Origin: Megalobrama amblycephala
Lineage: Eukaryota > Chordata > Actinopteri > Cypriniformes > Xenocyprididae
Reading direction: 5' to 3'
Assembly (NCBI RefSeq): GCF_018812025.1
Contig: NC_063049.1
Span: 9,553,537-9,617,536, forward strand
DNA length: 64,000 nucleotides
Part shown: positions 9,730-20,186 of the stretch, in pieces
Layout: every line of letters begins with the position of its first letter
Numbering within the stretch: position 1 is the first letter of the stretch
Position numbers and translations under genes: made by a program
Notes under the pieces: model-generated
The model's database searches: none
Told to the model about the DNA's origin: nothing
Seen by the model: the letters and a program-made list of their open reading frames with translations, nothing else

Positions 9730-11177
9730 ACACTAATAATGGCTACAATGACAATAATAATTCTTAATTTCAAAAAGAAATGCAAAATCAATCGGTAGTT
9801 ATTAATAGAATAACGAGACACAAACCTTTACATTCAATCGCGTTTGGTCCCATTTATTTTTGATTACAGTGCATACTACATATACAAACTTTTACTCTGA
9901 AAGTGCGCACATTTGTAGAAATACACGTTTACCTTGGATTTCATTAGATAGAATTTATAGAACATGTACGCAGAGTTTCATAATTGCAGAGGTCATAAAA
10001 TGTAGTTTGTTAGGGGGGGTACGGGGGCATGGTCCCCCCGAGAAAATTTTGATTTCCTTGGTGTACATATGTGCATTTTTAAGACGTTAAGACCAACAAA
10101 TTGGATAACAATAGCTTTAAAACCATGTCAACATGCATGCACAGTTTTGAGGCAGCTTTAATCGCATGTTTGGCAATTTCATTTTCAAACGACGGTCATT
10201 GCTCGTAGTTTCTATTGCGCTTTATTTAAGCTATAATAAAGTAATTATGCAGCTCGCGCCGGCGCATTTGCGCATGCAATTCTTGAGTGCGCGCCACAAG
10301 CACAGTATAACGGCTGATTGGACAGTCGTGTTAATCTGAGTTTTACCGACATAGCCTGACAACATCTCATCTGACCGCAGTTCACTGTTGTTCAACTGAA
10401 GCTCCCTTGTCGTCATCTGCACCTTTTCCGCGCTCGTTTGACTTGCGCCTGGCGCTGAGGCGAAGTCGGAATGCGCGTCTGAAAAGTGTCCCGTTTGTTG
10501 TGTCGTAAAGAGACAGTTCTATATAAACGCAGCGTTTTACTGCGATGTTTTAAAAAACGATTTTTATTTTCGGTATTTTATATGATCTGTTGGTGGTTTG
10601 TGGAGTAGCGACACCCGGAGTAGCGACACCCGGGAGGGAATTTTTTTTTATCCCCACCAGGGATAAAAATAATTCAGCAGAGGCAGGGATACATAGACCA
10701 GAAGAGGGGAAATATATATCTCTGAGCGAGAGCAAATAACGCCACGGAAAATGCCTCAAATTAACTATAATGACGAGAAGAAAGCTGTGTGCGCTGCAGT
10801 CAGAGGTTCTTGATTCTCTAACGACTTGTTATTGGTTAAAATGAATGGAGAGTTAGGAGCCCGAGCACCCACCGGATTTCACTGCATTGAGATGCGCGTC
10901 CTGGAAATGGGAAGCCTCGGTTGTCGCTTCACATTGCCACTCACCGCATAATAACGAACTCTCACGCGCAAAGATAATAACAGCAGAGGCTACGCGCAAC
11001 ACGTGAAAAAATCAAACCAATAAGTCTAAAAACAGCTATTGCATTTTATCGCGCAGCATATGCATCAGTGTAACAAATCAACATAAAGAATAAAAAATCG
11101 CTCAGAAATCTGGGGGGGGCCTACATGTTAATGAGGGGGCCTAGGCCCCCTCAGGCCCCCCCGTGGCTACGCCACTG
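9617..11177. mobile_element. Non-autonomous hAT element with perfect 8-bp TSD
   Basis: The 1561-bp element starts CAGTGGCGTAGCCAGAATTT and ends CCGTGGCTACGCCACTG. Flanks are CAATATGT at 9609-9616 and 11178-11185. G-rich blocks next to each end (GGGGGGGCCCA and GGCCTAGGCCCCCTCAGGCC) are also inverted. It has a TA/TG dinucleotide run at 9676-9728 and a short direct repeat GGAGTAGCGACACCCG at 10609-10640. No transposase fragment is recognisable. Its first seven bases match those of the hAT at 7904. Confidence 0.92.
9676..9728. repeat. (TA)n(TG)n microsatellite
   Basis: Compound dinucleotide run inside the hAT element. Confidence 0.95.
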
Positions 11178-11464
11178 CAATATGTTTAGATTTGATTTAC
11201 AGTTGTGTCTGTGCATTTGCATGTGGGTTGAGGTTTTAAAGGTAAACTATATACCTCATTCTTTTTCAGCCAATCCACCACCTTCCTTACTTTTCATTGA
11301 ATATGCTCAGGAAATTTGAGCATTAAATTCCCTCCATTATAGACAGCAAGGATACATGCAAATGTTCTTTCTAATATTATTAATATATTATTCATTTTTA
11401 TGTTTAGACTTGGTCTTGCAAAAACACGATGGGTAAAATAAAATAAACCAGTTTCACAGTGATG

Positions 11465-11655
11465 CCATAGAAGAACCATTTTTGGGTCCACAAAGAACCT
11501 TTCAGTGAACAGTTCTTAAAAGAACCATTTTCCTCCGTGTAAAGAACATTTTAAAAATCTAAAGAACCTTTTCCCACTTTTATAGAATTAAAGATTCCAT
11601 GGATGTTAAAGGTTCTTCATGGAACCATCAATGCCAATAAAGTGTGAAACATCTT
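11465..11655. repeat. AAAGAACC-rich interspersed repeat
   Basis: Repeated AAAGAACCNTTT and GGTTCTT blocks (AGAAGAACCATTTTTGG, TTAAAGGTTCTTCATGGAACC) form a diffuse inverted structure, a common fish MITE-like pattern. Ends are not defined. Confidence 0.5.
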
Positions 11656-12228
11656 TGTCATCATATATATATATATATATATGCAATTATAGTGACACGT
11701 GCATGTAGAACATTTGGTTTCCAGGTACTTGAAATCCATAACAACAATTATGAGGCCTGATGTTATTTTTCTGCTGTGTAATGTCTTATTTTAGACATAT
11801 ATTTGTAATTTACTATTATAAAAAGCAGTATACTCACTAACATAAAAATTAAGCATCATGCAATAACTATGCAGGCGTTATTTGAAGCATTAGGTGTATT
11901 TGTTCATTATTTGCTCAGGATTTATCTGCATTTATTGAGTAAATAAGCATCACACACCTGGAGAAAATGCTGATTGACTAGAAGATTAAAAGCTTAATCA
12001 TGTTTAGATACACATTGTGATTTTCAACAGAGCCCTTCAACAGTGTCCTTCACTCACAGTCTCACTATATACAAGAAATTAAATCAAAGTATCCCCTCGT
12101 GTGGATGGTACAGTTAGATCTTCACATTTAGTTGACACTGTGATTAAAGAAGGAACAACGACTTAAGCACAAATAAACATACTGCTGATATAACAAAATC
12201 ATGCAGGAAGTTGAGTTTGATGTGTATC
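11656..12228. other. AT-rich stretch without recognised gene
   Basis: Holds a short (AT)n at 11662-11682 and an AATAAA on the minus strand near 11929, which could serve the candidate exon at 12229. Nothing else was recognised. Confidence 0.35.
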
Positions 12229-12365
12229 TTAGATGGTGAAATCGTTGAATTTCTCTTCCTCATCGAGGATGTAGAGGAGGTAACTTGAGGATGTGAGGTG
12301 ATTTTTAGTAATGACCCCTATAGGATCACCTATATGTACTTCTGCTTTCTCTGTCGAAACAAACA
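12229..12365 (-). CDS. Candidate terminal coding exon, unknown gene
   Basis: On the minus strand a good acceptor (TGTTTGTTTCGACAG) is followed by an open frame to a stop codon. It gives KAEVHIGDPIGVITKNH, then SSSYLLYILDEEEK and FNDFTI at the C-terminus. The pattern G-x-P-I-G ... Y-x-L-x-I-x-D-E loosely recalls the phospholipid scramblase/LOR fold, but the end does not fit a scramblase C-terminus and I do not assign a family. A minus-strand AATAAA lies ~300 bp downstream. Upstream exons, to the right of 12365, were not recognised. It could be a chance open frame. Confidence 0.3.
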
Positions 12366-12889
12366 CAGTACAGTGTGGTGAAATATACATGTATGTTTCT
12401 GCAGCTGCTAGCATATTTAGGGGTTACAGTAAGTCTTATGTTAGGATTCCATTTGAAATGGTAAAACTTGAATAAACTTTCCCCTTTAGAGGTTAAGGGT
12501 GAAAAGTAATATTAAAGCAAGTGTGCCTACTCAAAAAAGCTAACCTAATATGCTAACCTGAAAAGACAGGCAGACAAGTTACCTTGTGTCCACTTTTCCC
12601 TACACACCTTCTTAACTAGTACTGTGGTCTTTGTAATGTTCACATATGTGATACGCTTTACACTTGTGCACAACTGTCTAGTAATGGGATTTAAACTTAC
12701 AGTAAAACTTGAGCTTAAACAGTAGAATTTTTTGGCATAATGTTGATTAAATTAACATTTTTATGTCTCTATAGAATCTGGGTTACAATGAGACACTTAA
12801 AGTGCAAGTGAATGGGGCCGATTCTTAAACATTAAAATCTCAATTTTTGTAAAAGAAAAGTTGGAACAAGTAAAAATAATTTTATGAGT

Positions 12890-13049
12890 TATACTACGGG
12901 GCTGTTGAATGCTCGAATCTGATTGGTTGATCAATGTTCTAAGGTGTGCAATTATTTTCAGGGAAACGCACGGCTAAAGTAGTTCTAGCAGGTCTTGACC
13001 GCATTACAGTTCCATATCACTTCGCCAAATGATTCCAGTTATTTCAATA
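12890..13049. repeat. Left fragment of an interspersed repeat
   Basis: GGGGCTGTTGAATGCTCGAATCTGATTGGTTGATCAATG and following bases read like a widespread fish repeat end. It is interrupted by the element at 13050 and seems to resume at 13770-13850. Confidence 0.45.
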
Positions 13050-13767
13050 GAGTACCTCAGGGATGACGCGTTTTTGTAGGCCAACCCGGAAGTTAGCGGC
13101 ACACGGGTTCCCTTGATCGAAAGCCTATGCATTTTTCCCATAGATTTTTGGAAAATCACAGAAAATAAGCTCTGTGTTTAACAAAGGGTTATGACACGTA
13201 CACGTTTTGTCTATTAAGATCATCTTTACAAGTTAACACAAAATTATACATTTTGAAGCCTAAATAAAGTGGTCAGATATAAAAGGCTAACAGTAGGCTA
13301 TAAACGGACTACAGCACACCATGGTCGCAGATCAACGTCGTCACCACCAAGCTTCCTCAAACTTTGTTTAAAAAACAACTTTATTTATAAACATGCTCGC
13401 TGATTATGATCTGCACTGTGTATGAATACTTTTCCACTTTTTCATGAGAAATGCTGTCCAAATGTCCCGTATTTAATGATGACGTCTAAAGTCCCCGCCA
13501 AAGGAAGTCCCTTTTAGCAATTTTTTAGCAACTGCCGTTTTTAAGACACAATAAAGGTTTAAAGCAGGTTATAACTGGTGTGTTTTATTTCATAGATCAA
13601 AACATGAAAATATTTAGAGGCTTTGTTAACCACAGACCTTATTTCAGGCAATTTAGCAAAAACCCATAAAAAAAACCCATAGACTTTAGAGCGATGGAAC
13701 CGAAAGTCCTAAAATGCTAACTCGCTTCCGGGTTTTGCCTACAAAAACAGTCATCCCTGAGGTACTC
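13050..13767. mobile_element. Foldback element flanked by TA
   Basis: The 718-bp element has inverted ends GAGTACCTCAGGGATGAC and GTCATCCCTGAGGTACTC; the arms continue as TTTTTGTAGGCCAACCCGGAAG against CTTCCGGGTTTTGCCTACAAAAA. TA lies on both sides, as for Tc1/mariner-class insertions. No coding sequence. Confidence 0.8.
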
Positions 13768-13852
13768 TATAGGTCCTTACAAAACCAACAATGACAATGG
13801 CGCTGGTTCCGTTTTTTCCGTGAGTTGAATAGGGAAGGGTAGGACATACAGC

Positions 13853-14796
13853 TTAAAGGTGCCCTAGAATTGAAAATTGAATCTCGGCATAGTTAAATAG
13901 AGTTCTGTACATGGAAATGACATACAGTGAGTCTCAAACACCATTGCTTCCTCATTCTTATGTAAATTTGATTTGTGCAAAAGACCTCCGAAGAACAGGC
14001 GAATCTCAACATAACACAGACTGTTACGCAACAGTCAGGATCATTAATATGTACGCCCCCAATATTTGCATATGCCAGCTCATGTTCAAGGCATTAGACA
14101 AGCCAGTATTAACGTCTGGATCTGTGCACAGCTGAATCAACAGACTTTATGCAGGTAAGCAAGCAAGGACAATAGCGAAAAATGGCAGATGGAGCGATAA
14201 TAACTGACATGATCCATGATATCATGATATTTTTAGTGATATTTGTAAATCGTCTTTCTAAATGTTTCGTTAGCATGTTGCTAATGTACTGTTAAATGTG
14301 GTTAAAGTTACCATTGTTTATTACTGTATTTACGGAGACAAGACTGTCGCTATTTTTAAACAGGTTTGTATAATTCATAAACACAACTTCATTCTTTATA
14401 AATCTCTCCAGCAGTGTGTAATGTTAGCTTTAGCCCCGTTAGCATACTATCAAACTCATTCAGAATCAAATGTAAACATCCAAATAAATACTGCACTTAC
14501 GCAATTAGACATGCTGCATGACGAACACTTTGTAAAGATCCATTTTGAGGGTTATATTAGCTGTGTGAACTTTGTTTATGCAATGTATTATAGAGTTGTG
14601 AACTTGGGGGCGGGGAGCCTGAGCATTTAAAGGGGACACGCACTGAAACGGCGCATTTATAATGATGCCCCAAAATAGGCAGTTAAGAAATTGAAAAATC
14701 TATGGGGTATTTTGAGCAGAAACTTCACAGACACATTCTGGGGACACCTTAGACTTATATTACATCTTGTGAAAAAAAGTTCTAGGGCACCTTTAA
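13853..14796. mobile_element. TTAA MITE (TTAAAGGTGCCCTAGAA family)
   Basis: The 944-bp element starts TTAAAGGTGCCCTAGAATTG and ends TTCTAGGGCACCTTTAA. TTAA bounds both ends and the surrounding sequence closes up as ACATACAGC-TTAA-GCTTTTTGAAG. The 110-codon open frame inside is not conserved-looking and is not called. Confidence 0.85.
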
Positions 14797-14835
14797 GCTT
14801 TTTGAAGAATATGGAAAGCGGAATGGTGGAAGCAC

Positions 14836-15155
14836 TTGTGAGATGATCATTTGTGTTCATAAAGTATATACATTTTTATTTTTTTTAGAAAATGACCAAT
14901 AATTCTAGCTAGATAAGACCCGTATTCCTCGTCTGGTATCGTTTAAAGCCATTTGAAGCTGCACTGAAACTGTAATTTTGACCTTCAACAGTGGAGACCA
15001 TTGAAGTCCACTATATGGATAAAAATCCTGGAATGTTTTAATCAAAAACAAAAAAATCTTTTCGACTGAAGAAAGAAGGATATGGACATCTTGGATGACA
15101 TGGGGGTGAGAAAATTATCAGGAAAATTTTATTTGAAAGTGGACTAATCCTTTAA
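14836..15155. mobile_element. Left-truncated TTAA MITE
   Basis: It shares TAAGACCCNTATTCCTC, TTGAAGCTGCACTGAA and the end GAAAGTGGACTAATCCTTTAA with the full-length copy at 61299-61655, but lacks the left TTAA end. Confidence 0.75.
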
Positions 15156-15250
15156 GGACAAAAACCTGAAAAATGTCTTGAAATACAACATCGGAACAGT
15201 GTCTTGAGGTGTGGTAACCATAGTATAAGTGGAACAATTGACTCCAGGCT

Positions 15251-15337
15251 GTTGAATTCTTAGAAAATAATGCACACGCGAGGTGGTAATGCGGCCACGA
15301 CGCGAATCGGATGTGCATTGTTTTCTAAGAATTCAAC
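15251..15337. repeat. Near-perfect inverted repeat (hairpin)
   Basis: GTTGAATTCTTAGAAAATAATGCAC at 15251 pairs with GTGCATTGTTTTCTAAGAATTCAAC ending at 15337, 25-base arms with one mismatch, around a 37-base GC-rich loop. It is probably a piece of the repeat seen at 12890. Confidence 0.85.
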
Positions 15338-15446
15338 GACCCGGTGTCAATTATTCCTTACATAATCAACATTATGCCACACATGCAATTGATTGAGCCA
15401 GTGTTATTTTATTTTCACTGATTGGGCCCCCTCACCCAGACTGTTC

Positions 15447-15545
15447 TGGGGTGGATTTCCCAAAAGTACCATTAGCCAACTTTGGTCGCAAGTTCCATTG
15501 AACTCTATTGGTAACGAAGGACCATAATTGGGAAATGCACCCCTG
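15447..15545. repeat. Second copy of the TTTCCCAAA short repeat
   Basis: GGATTTCCCAAAAGTACCAT and CGCAAGTTCCATTGAACTCTATTGGTAACGAAGGACCAT match the unit at 7354 in a rearranged form. Confidence 0.45.
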
Positions 15546-16288
15546 CATGGAGTCAGGGTAACTTGTCTGTATTCATGGTAAAACCACTGAAATTGTGTAT
15601 CTAAGACATAATTATCTGGTGGTCTAAAATGTGTTTATTTCATGGAGATAAATGAGTCGAATTTTCGAATATGTTAGCCTAGGCAAATTTCATACTATTC
15701 TTTAGTGCTCCACTGGTGCCGACTCTGTAATGAAAGACCAGAATCTCAACTCCTTTATTTTAGCCAAACTGTGTCATAATGAGGTGGTGCTCAAAGTCAT
15801 ATATCAATGTATATTTTGATTGCGCATATACAGTGCCTGTGATATGAAACCTCACTGAAGATGTCTGAACACCCTGTTAAGTCTACTTCACAGGGAACTA
15901 CCAGGCAAGTACCCAAAGAGAGAGAGAGCAAGAGCTTAACACCATGTTCTGTTTTTCAAGATATTTAGAATGACCTGTTTCTCTCATGGACAACAAATCA
16001 AACAATATCAGGGGAGACTGTGACTGAAAATTTAAAAATCAAAGCAAAAAGAAGGAGTGTATTTTTATCTCCTTTTGTTTTTCCCTTTTTAAGTGAAGAG
16101 ACAACGTGTCTAGCAAACCATTTTGTTGTGTCTCTTCAGATCAAGTTGTTCAGGTGTCAGGCCGGTGGTTACTGTGGCGAAAGGGAGCATGTGACATTGT
16201 TTTATTGGCTGTGACAGCAGCAGAATGTAGTGTCGGTCCCAGACAGCAGCTAGACCTCAATCAAAGCTATAAAACACACCTTACTCTG

Positions 16289-16322
<34 letters not shown>

Positions 16323-17035
16323 CTATCATCCACACTCTTTGTCTCTGGCTCACTCTCATTCGTAGAGTGGTTATTGCATGTGATTTAACGGTTATGGAGG
16401 GACCGGGAGAAGAGAGAAAATGTAGGAAAAAGAGAGGAATATTGTCCACTTCCTTCTGCTCTAAAATCTCAACAGCTTCCTGTTGACCAAACGGCTCAGA
16501 TAAATTTGATCGCTCTTTACACAAACCTGCTGCGAATGACTTTGCATGTGTATGTGTGCATTTTCACAGAGCCTGTTGAAGTCTCTTTACATTCTGCTTA
16601 GCTGGGATTCGGTTTCTCACTCCGACCTTGTCCTCTGTCAAGATCTTCTCCTGCTGATCATCTTAAACACAATGGCACACCAGGAATGATTAATAATGAA
16701 GAAAGAGAGGGGAGAGAGAGCTCCCACGGGAACATAGAGGGGAGCAGACTTAAAGATAGTTTCAAAAGCTAAAACGATAAGATGCGAGACTTTTAGGTTG
16801 GGAGCTATTTGTGCATGAGGGATTGCACTTGTCTTTGAAGAGTAAAAGCACAGGTGTCCTGCAGGATAACTTCTCTTTTTAGGTTATTTTCCAGAATTGG
16901 CACAGAATTGGCTCTAGAGGGACCTTGATGAATGGCTTTAGTGTGACTTAGCAGAACCAGCAGGTCCCTTGTGAAAAAGAAGTACACTTTAGCATACCTT
17001 CAAAAATAAATTATATGATCAATATAAGTCATGGC
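15546..17035. other. Mostly unique sequence, no gene recognised
   Basis: A (CA)n microsatellite at 16290-16321 is the only clear repeat. Several open frames of 60-126 codons overlap here on both strands but show no domain, and the longest passes through the CA repeat, so none is called. Confidence 0.4.
16290..16321. repeat. (CA)n microsatellite
   Basis: Uninterrupted dinucleotide run. Confidence 0.95.
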
Positions 17036-17044
17036 AACATATGT

Positions 17045-17861
17045 TTTTACAAGCCACATTTCCAGAAGAGTTGGGACATTTTGTAAAATACAATAAAATC
17101 AAGAAGTGATTTGTTAATTCTCTCGAACCTCTATTTAACTGACAAAAGTACAAAGAAAAGATTTCCAATGTCTTCACTAAACAACGTTATTGTATTTTGT
17201 AAGTATAAACACATTTTGATTTTGATGGAGAGCCATGTTTACCACTGTGTCACATCACCTTTCCTTTTAATTACAATTTTTAATCATTTGGGAATTGAGG
17301 ATACTGTTGCAGTTCTGCAAGTGGGATTTTTACCCAGTCTCTCCTGATACAAGAGAGCTTCTCAACAGTCTGTGGTCATCGTTGTCTGATTCTCCTTTTC
17401 ATGATGGACCATACATTTTCAGACACATCCCTAGAAACCACTCTGATGAATCACATGCAGAATGAGGCCTGGCATTGTCTTGCTTCCCAGGAAAGATGTC
17501 ATCTTGATGGCAGTTATACAATCTAAATATATGCCTCCATGTCAATGGCACCTTCTCACAAATGCAAGTCACCCATGCCGTTTGCACTGATGCACCTCCA
17601 TACCGTGACAGATGTTTGCTTTTGCACCTGTCGCTGATGAAATCTGGATGATCCCTTTTATCTTTGGGACTGAGAACTCGTTTTTATCCAAAAAACGAGC
17701 TGAAACATTGACTCATCTGACCACAGCTCACATTTCCATTGTCTTTTAGACCATCTGAGATGAGCTCAGGAACTCAGCAGCATCTCTGCATAGAATCGAT
17801 GTGTAGCTTTCTCCTTGTGTAACAGAGATTCGAGTTGCATTTCTTGATGCAGCGTCAGACT
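17045..17861. repeat. Decayed interspersed repeat (CCAGAAGAGTTGGGACATTT family)
   Basis: TACAAGCCACATTTCCAGAAGAGTTGGGACATTTTGTAAAATACAATAAA at the left, and CATACCGTGACAGATGTTTGC further on, read like a widespread fish element known to me only as a repeat; superfamily not assigned. Short open frames are not credible genes. Confidence 0.45.
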
Positions 17862-18240
17862 GTTATCCTTTAAATGCACAAATGTTTCACCAATAATTCT
17901 TAAAATATTCAGGTCTTTAGCGACCCGGATCTATATCTAACACGGATGGATCTCTAACTGTCACGATGATACAAAACTCCTCTGATATTAGAGTAACAAT
18001 TACATGAGAATAAATAAAGCATATTTTGTTACCTTTTGGAGCTTGGAAGGGTTCAGTTTGAGCAGATGTTTTATGCCATCATCACTGTCCTCATCAGAGC
18101 TCATTTCCCATACATTCAGCATGATAGTTTTGAGAATATGTTTGAGATCACAAATATGAGCCCATTCACGATTTCAAAAAACGACAAGTCAGACTTTCTA
18201 TCCATTAGCCCCCCACCCCCGAGGAAAAGTGCTTAGGGAA
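17862..18240. mobile_element. Truncated reversed copy of the piggyBac-like element
   Basis: Read on the minus strand it matches the right part of 2605-3794: ATGAGCTCTGATGAGGACAG again opens MSSDEDSDDGIKHLLK, then AATCCGGGTCG-type palindrome sequence and a terminal GCATTTAAAGG. The outer TTAA is mutated to TTAT and the other end is lost, so the right limit is approximate. Confidence 0.7.
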
Positions 18241-18296
18241 GTTTATGAGTATATGTCTAAAAGTTAAATGTAGGCTTTATTTCTTATATACCTATG

Positions 18297-18432
18297 CTCC
18301 TGGAGAGCTACTGTACCATCCTGCAGAGTTTTGCTCCAACCCAAATCAAACACACCTGAACCAGCTAATCAGGCCTTCAGGATTACTTGAAAATTACATT
18401 CAGGTGTGTTAGAGCTGAAGTCCACAGGAGCA
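18297..18432. repeat. Short palindromic repeat (CTCCTGGAG...CACAGGAGCAC)
   Basis: CTCCTGGAGAGCTACTGTACCATCCTGCAGAGTTTTGCTCC faces a complementary right arm AGCTGAAGTCCACAGGAGC, with CAAACACACCTGAACCAGCTAATCAGG in the middle. This is a very common teleost repeat; class not asserted. Confidence 0.6.
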
Positions 18433-18646
18433 CGGTTGAGACATCTGTTATATATTTATATATTTAAATACATTTATTTAAATACACACTTGTAATGAAT
18501 ATGTTTATTTACTACATTTAAAATACATTAACTTTAAATGTAATACTGAATAACTTATAATCAAGTACTTTACGTGTGCTTTAGTGGTAGTCAACACATT
18601 GTCTTTTATTTCATTAATATTGCATTATATTATCTGCAACTACATA

Positions 18647-20184
18647 CAGGTGCTGGTCATATAATTAGAATATCATGAAAAAGTTCATTTTTTTATTGTA
18701 AATTATTTTTAAAAATGAAACTTTCATATATTCTAGATTCCCTACATGTAAAGTAAAACATTTCAAATTTTTTTTTTTTTTTTTTTTTTTGTTGATTAGA
18801 GTGTACAGCTCATGAAAGTACAAAATCCAGTATCTCAAAATATTAGAATATTTACATTTGAGTTTCATTAAATGACCATCCCTACAGTATAAATTCCGGG
18901 TATCTCTTGTTCTTTGAAACCACACTAATGGGGAAGACTGCTGACTTGGCAATGGTCCAGGAGACAATCATTGACACCCTCCACAAAGAGAGTAAGTCAC
19001 AGATGGTCATTACTGAATGTGGTGGCTGTTTACAGAGTGATGTATCAAAGCATATTAAACGCAAAGTTGACTAGAAGGAAGAAATTGGGTAGGCAAAGGT
19101 GCACAAGCAACAGGGATGACCACAAGCTTGAGAATACTGTCAAGTAAAGCCGATTCAAACACTTGGGAGAGCTTCAAAATGAGTAGAATGAAGCCGGAGT
19201 CAGCGCATCAAGAGCCACCACACTCAGACATCTTCAGGAAAAGGACTACCAAGCCACTTCTGAAACAGAAACGTCAGAAGCATCTTACCTGGGCTAAGGA
19301 GAAAAAGAACTGGACAGTGAACAGTGGTCGAAAGTCCTCTTTTCAGATAAAAGTAAATTTTGCATTTCATGTTGAAATCATGGTCCCAGAGTCTGAAGGA
19401 AAACTGGAGAGGCACAGAATCCAAGCTGCTTGAAGTTTAGTGTGAAGTTTCTGAAGTTAGTAATGATTTGGGGGGCCGTGACATCTGCTGGTGTTGGTCC
19501 ATTGTGTTTTATCAAGTGCAAAGTCAATGCAGCCATCTTCCAGGAGATTTTGGAGCACTTTATGCTTCCATCTGCTGACAAGCTTTATGGAGATGCTGAT
19601 TTCCTTTTCCAGCAGGACTTTAGCACCTGCCCACAGTGCAAAAACCACTTCCAAGTGGTTTGCTGATCATGATATTACTGTGCTTTATTGACCAGCCAAC
19701 ATGCCTGACCTGAATCTATGGGATATTTTCAAGAGAAAGATGAGAAACAGTCGATCCAACAATATACAGATGATCTGAAGGCTCAATAGTGCCTCAGCAG
19801 TGCCACAGGCTGATTACTTCCATGCCACACTTCACTGATGCTGTAATTTGTGCTAGGAGCAAGTCATTTTCTGTAATATGTGCTGCCGACCAAGTATTGA
19901 GTGCACAAATGAACATACTTTAAAGAACTTGAACTTTTCTGTTTTGAAAATCCATTTTTTGATTGATCTTAGGAAATATTCTAATATTTTGAGATACTGG
20001 ATTTTGGACTTTCATGAGCTTTACGGTCTAATCATCAAAATAAAAAAATAAAAAATAAAAACTTTTGAAATGTTTTACTTTACTCTATAGGAATCTAGAA
20101 TATATGAAAGTTTCATTTTTAAAAATAATTTACAATAAAAAAATGAACTTTTTCATGATATTCTAATTATATGACCAGCACCTG
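18647..20184 (+). mobile_element. Tc1/mariner element with ~200-bp inverted repeats
   Basis: The element starts CAGGTGCTGGTCATATAATT, ends the exact inverse AATTATATGACCAGCACCTG, and has TA on both sides (18645-18646 and 20185-20186). The arms run inward to AAAATCCAGTATCTCAAAATATTAG at ~18823 and its complement at ~19985, so each inverted repeat is ~200 bp or more, as in the IR/DR group of Tc1 elements. Total length (1538 bp) is near full size for the family. Confidence 0.92.
18928..19912 (+). pseudogene. Tc1 transposase, inactivated
   Basis: From ATG at 18928 (MGKTADLAMVQETIIDTL) pieces of a Tc1-type transposase can be followed on the plus strand: a helix-turn-helix N-terminus, KQKRQKHLTWAKEKKNWT in the middle, VMIWGAVTSAGVGPLCF (the ..WGxxxxxGxGxL.. 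stretch before the second catalytic Asp region) and DLNLWDIFKRKMRN near the C-terminus. Several stop codons and frame changes separate them, so the copy is dead. Fragments are described as they stand and are not joined. Confidence 0.85.
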
Positions 20185-20186
20185 TA

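Noticed and set aside
14298..14630. 110-codon plus-strand open frame
   Set aside because: It lies wholly inside the TTAA MITE 13853-14796 and has no domain; the MITE family is non-coding.
16106..16524. Open frames of 126 and 85 codons on opposite strands
   Set aside because: Both run through the CA microsatellite and overlap each other; no motif.
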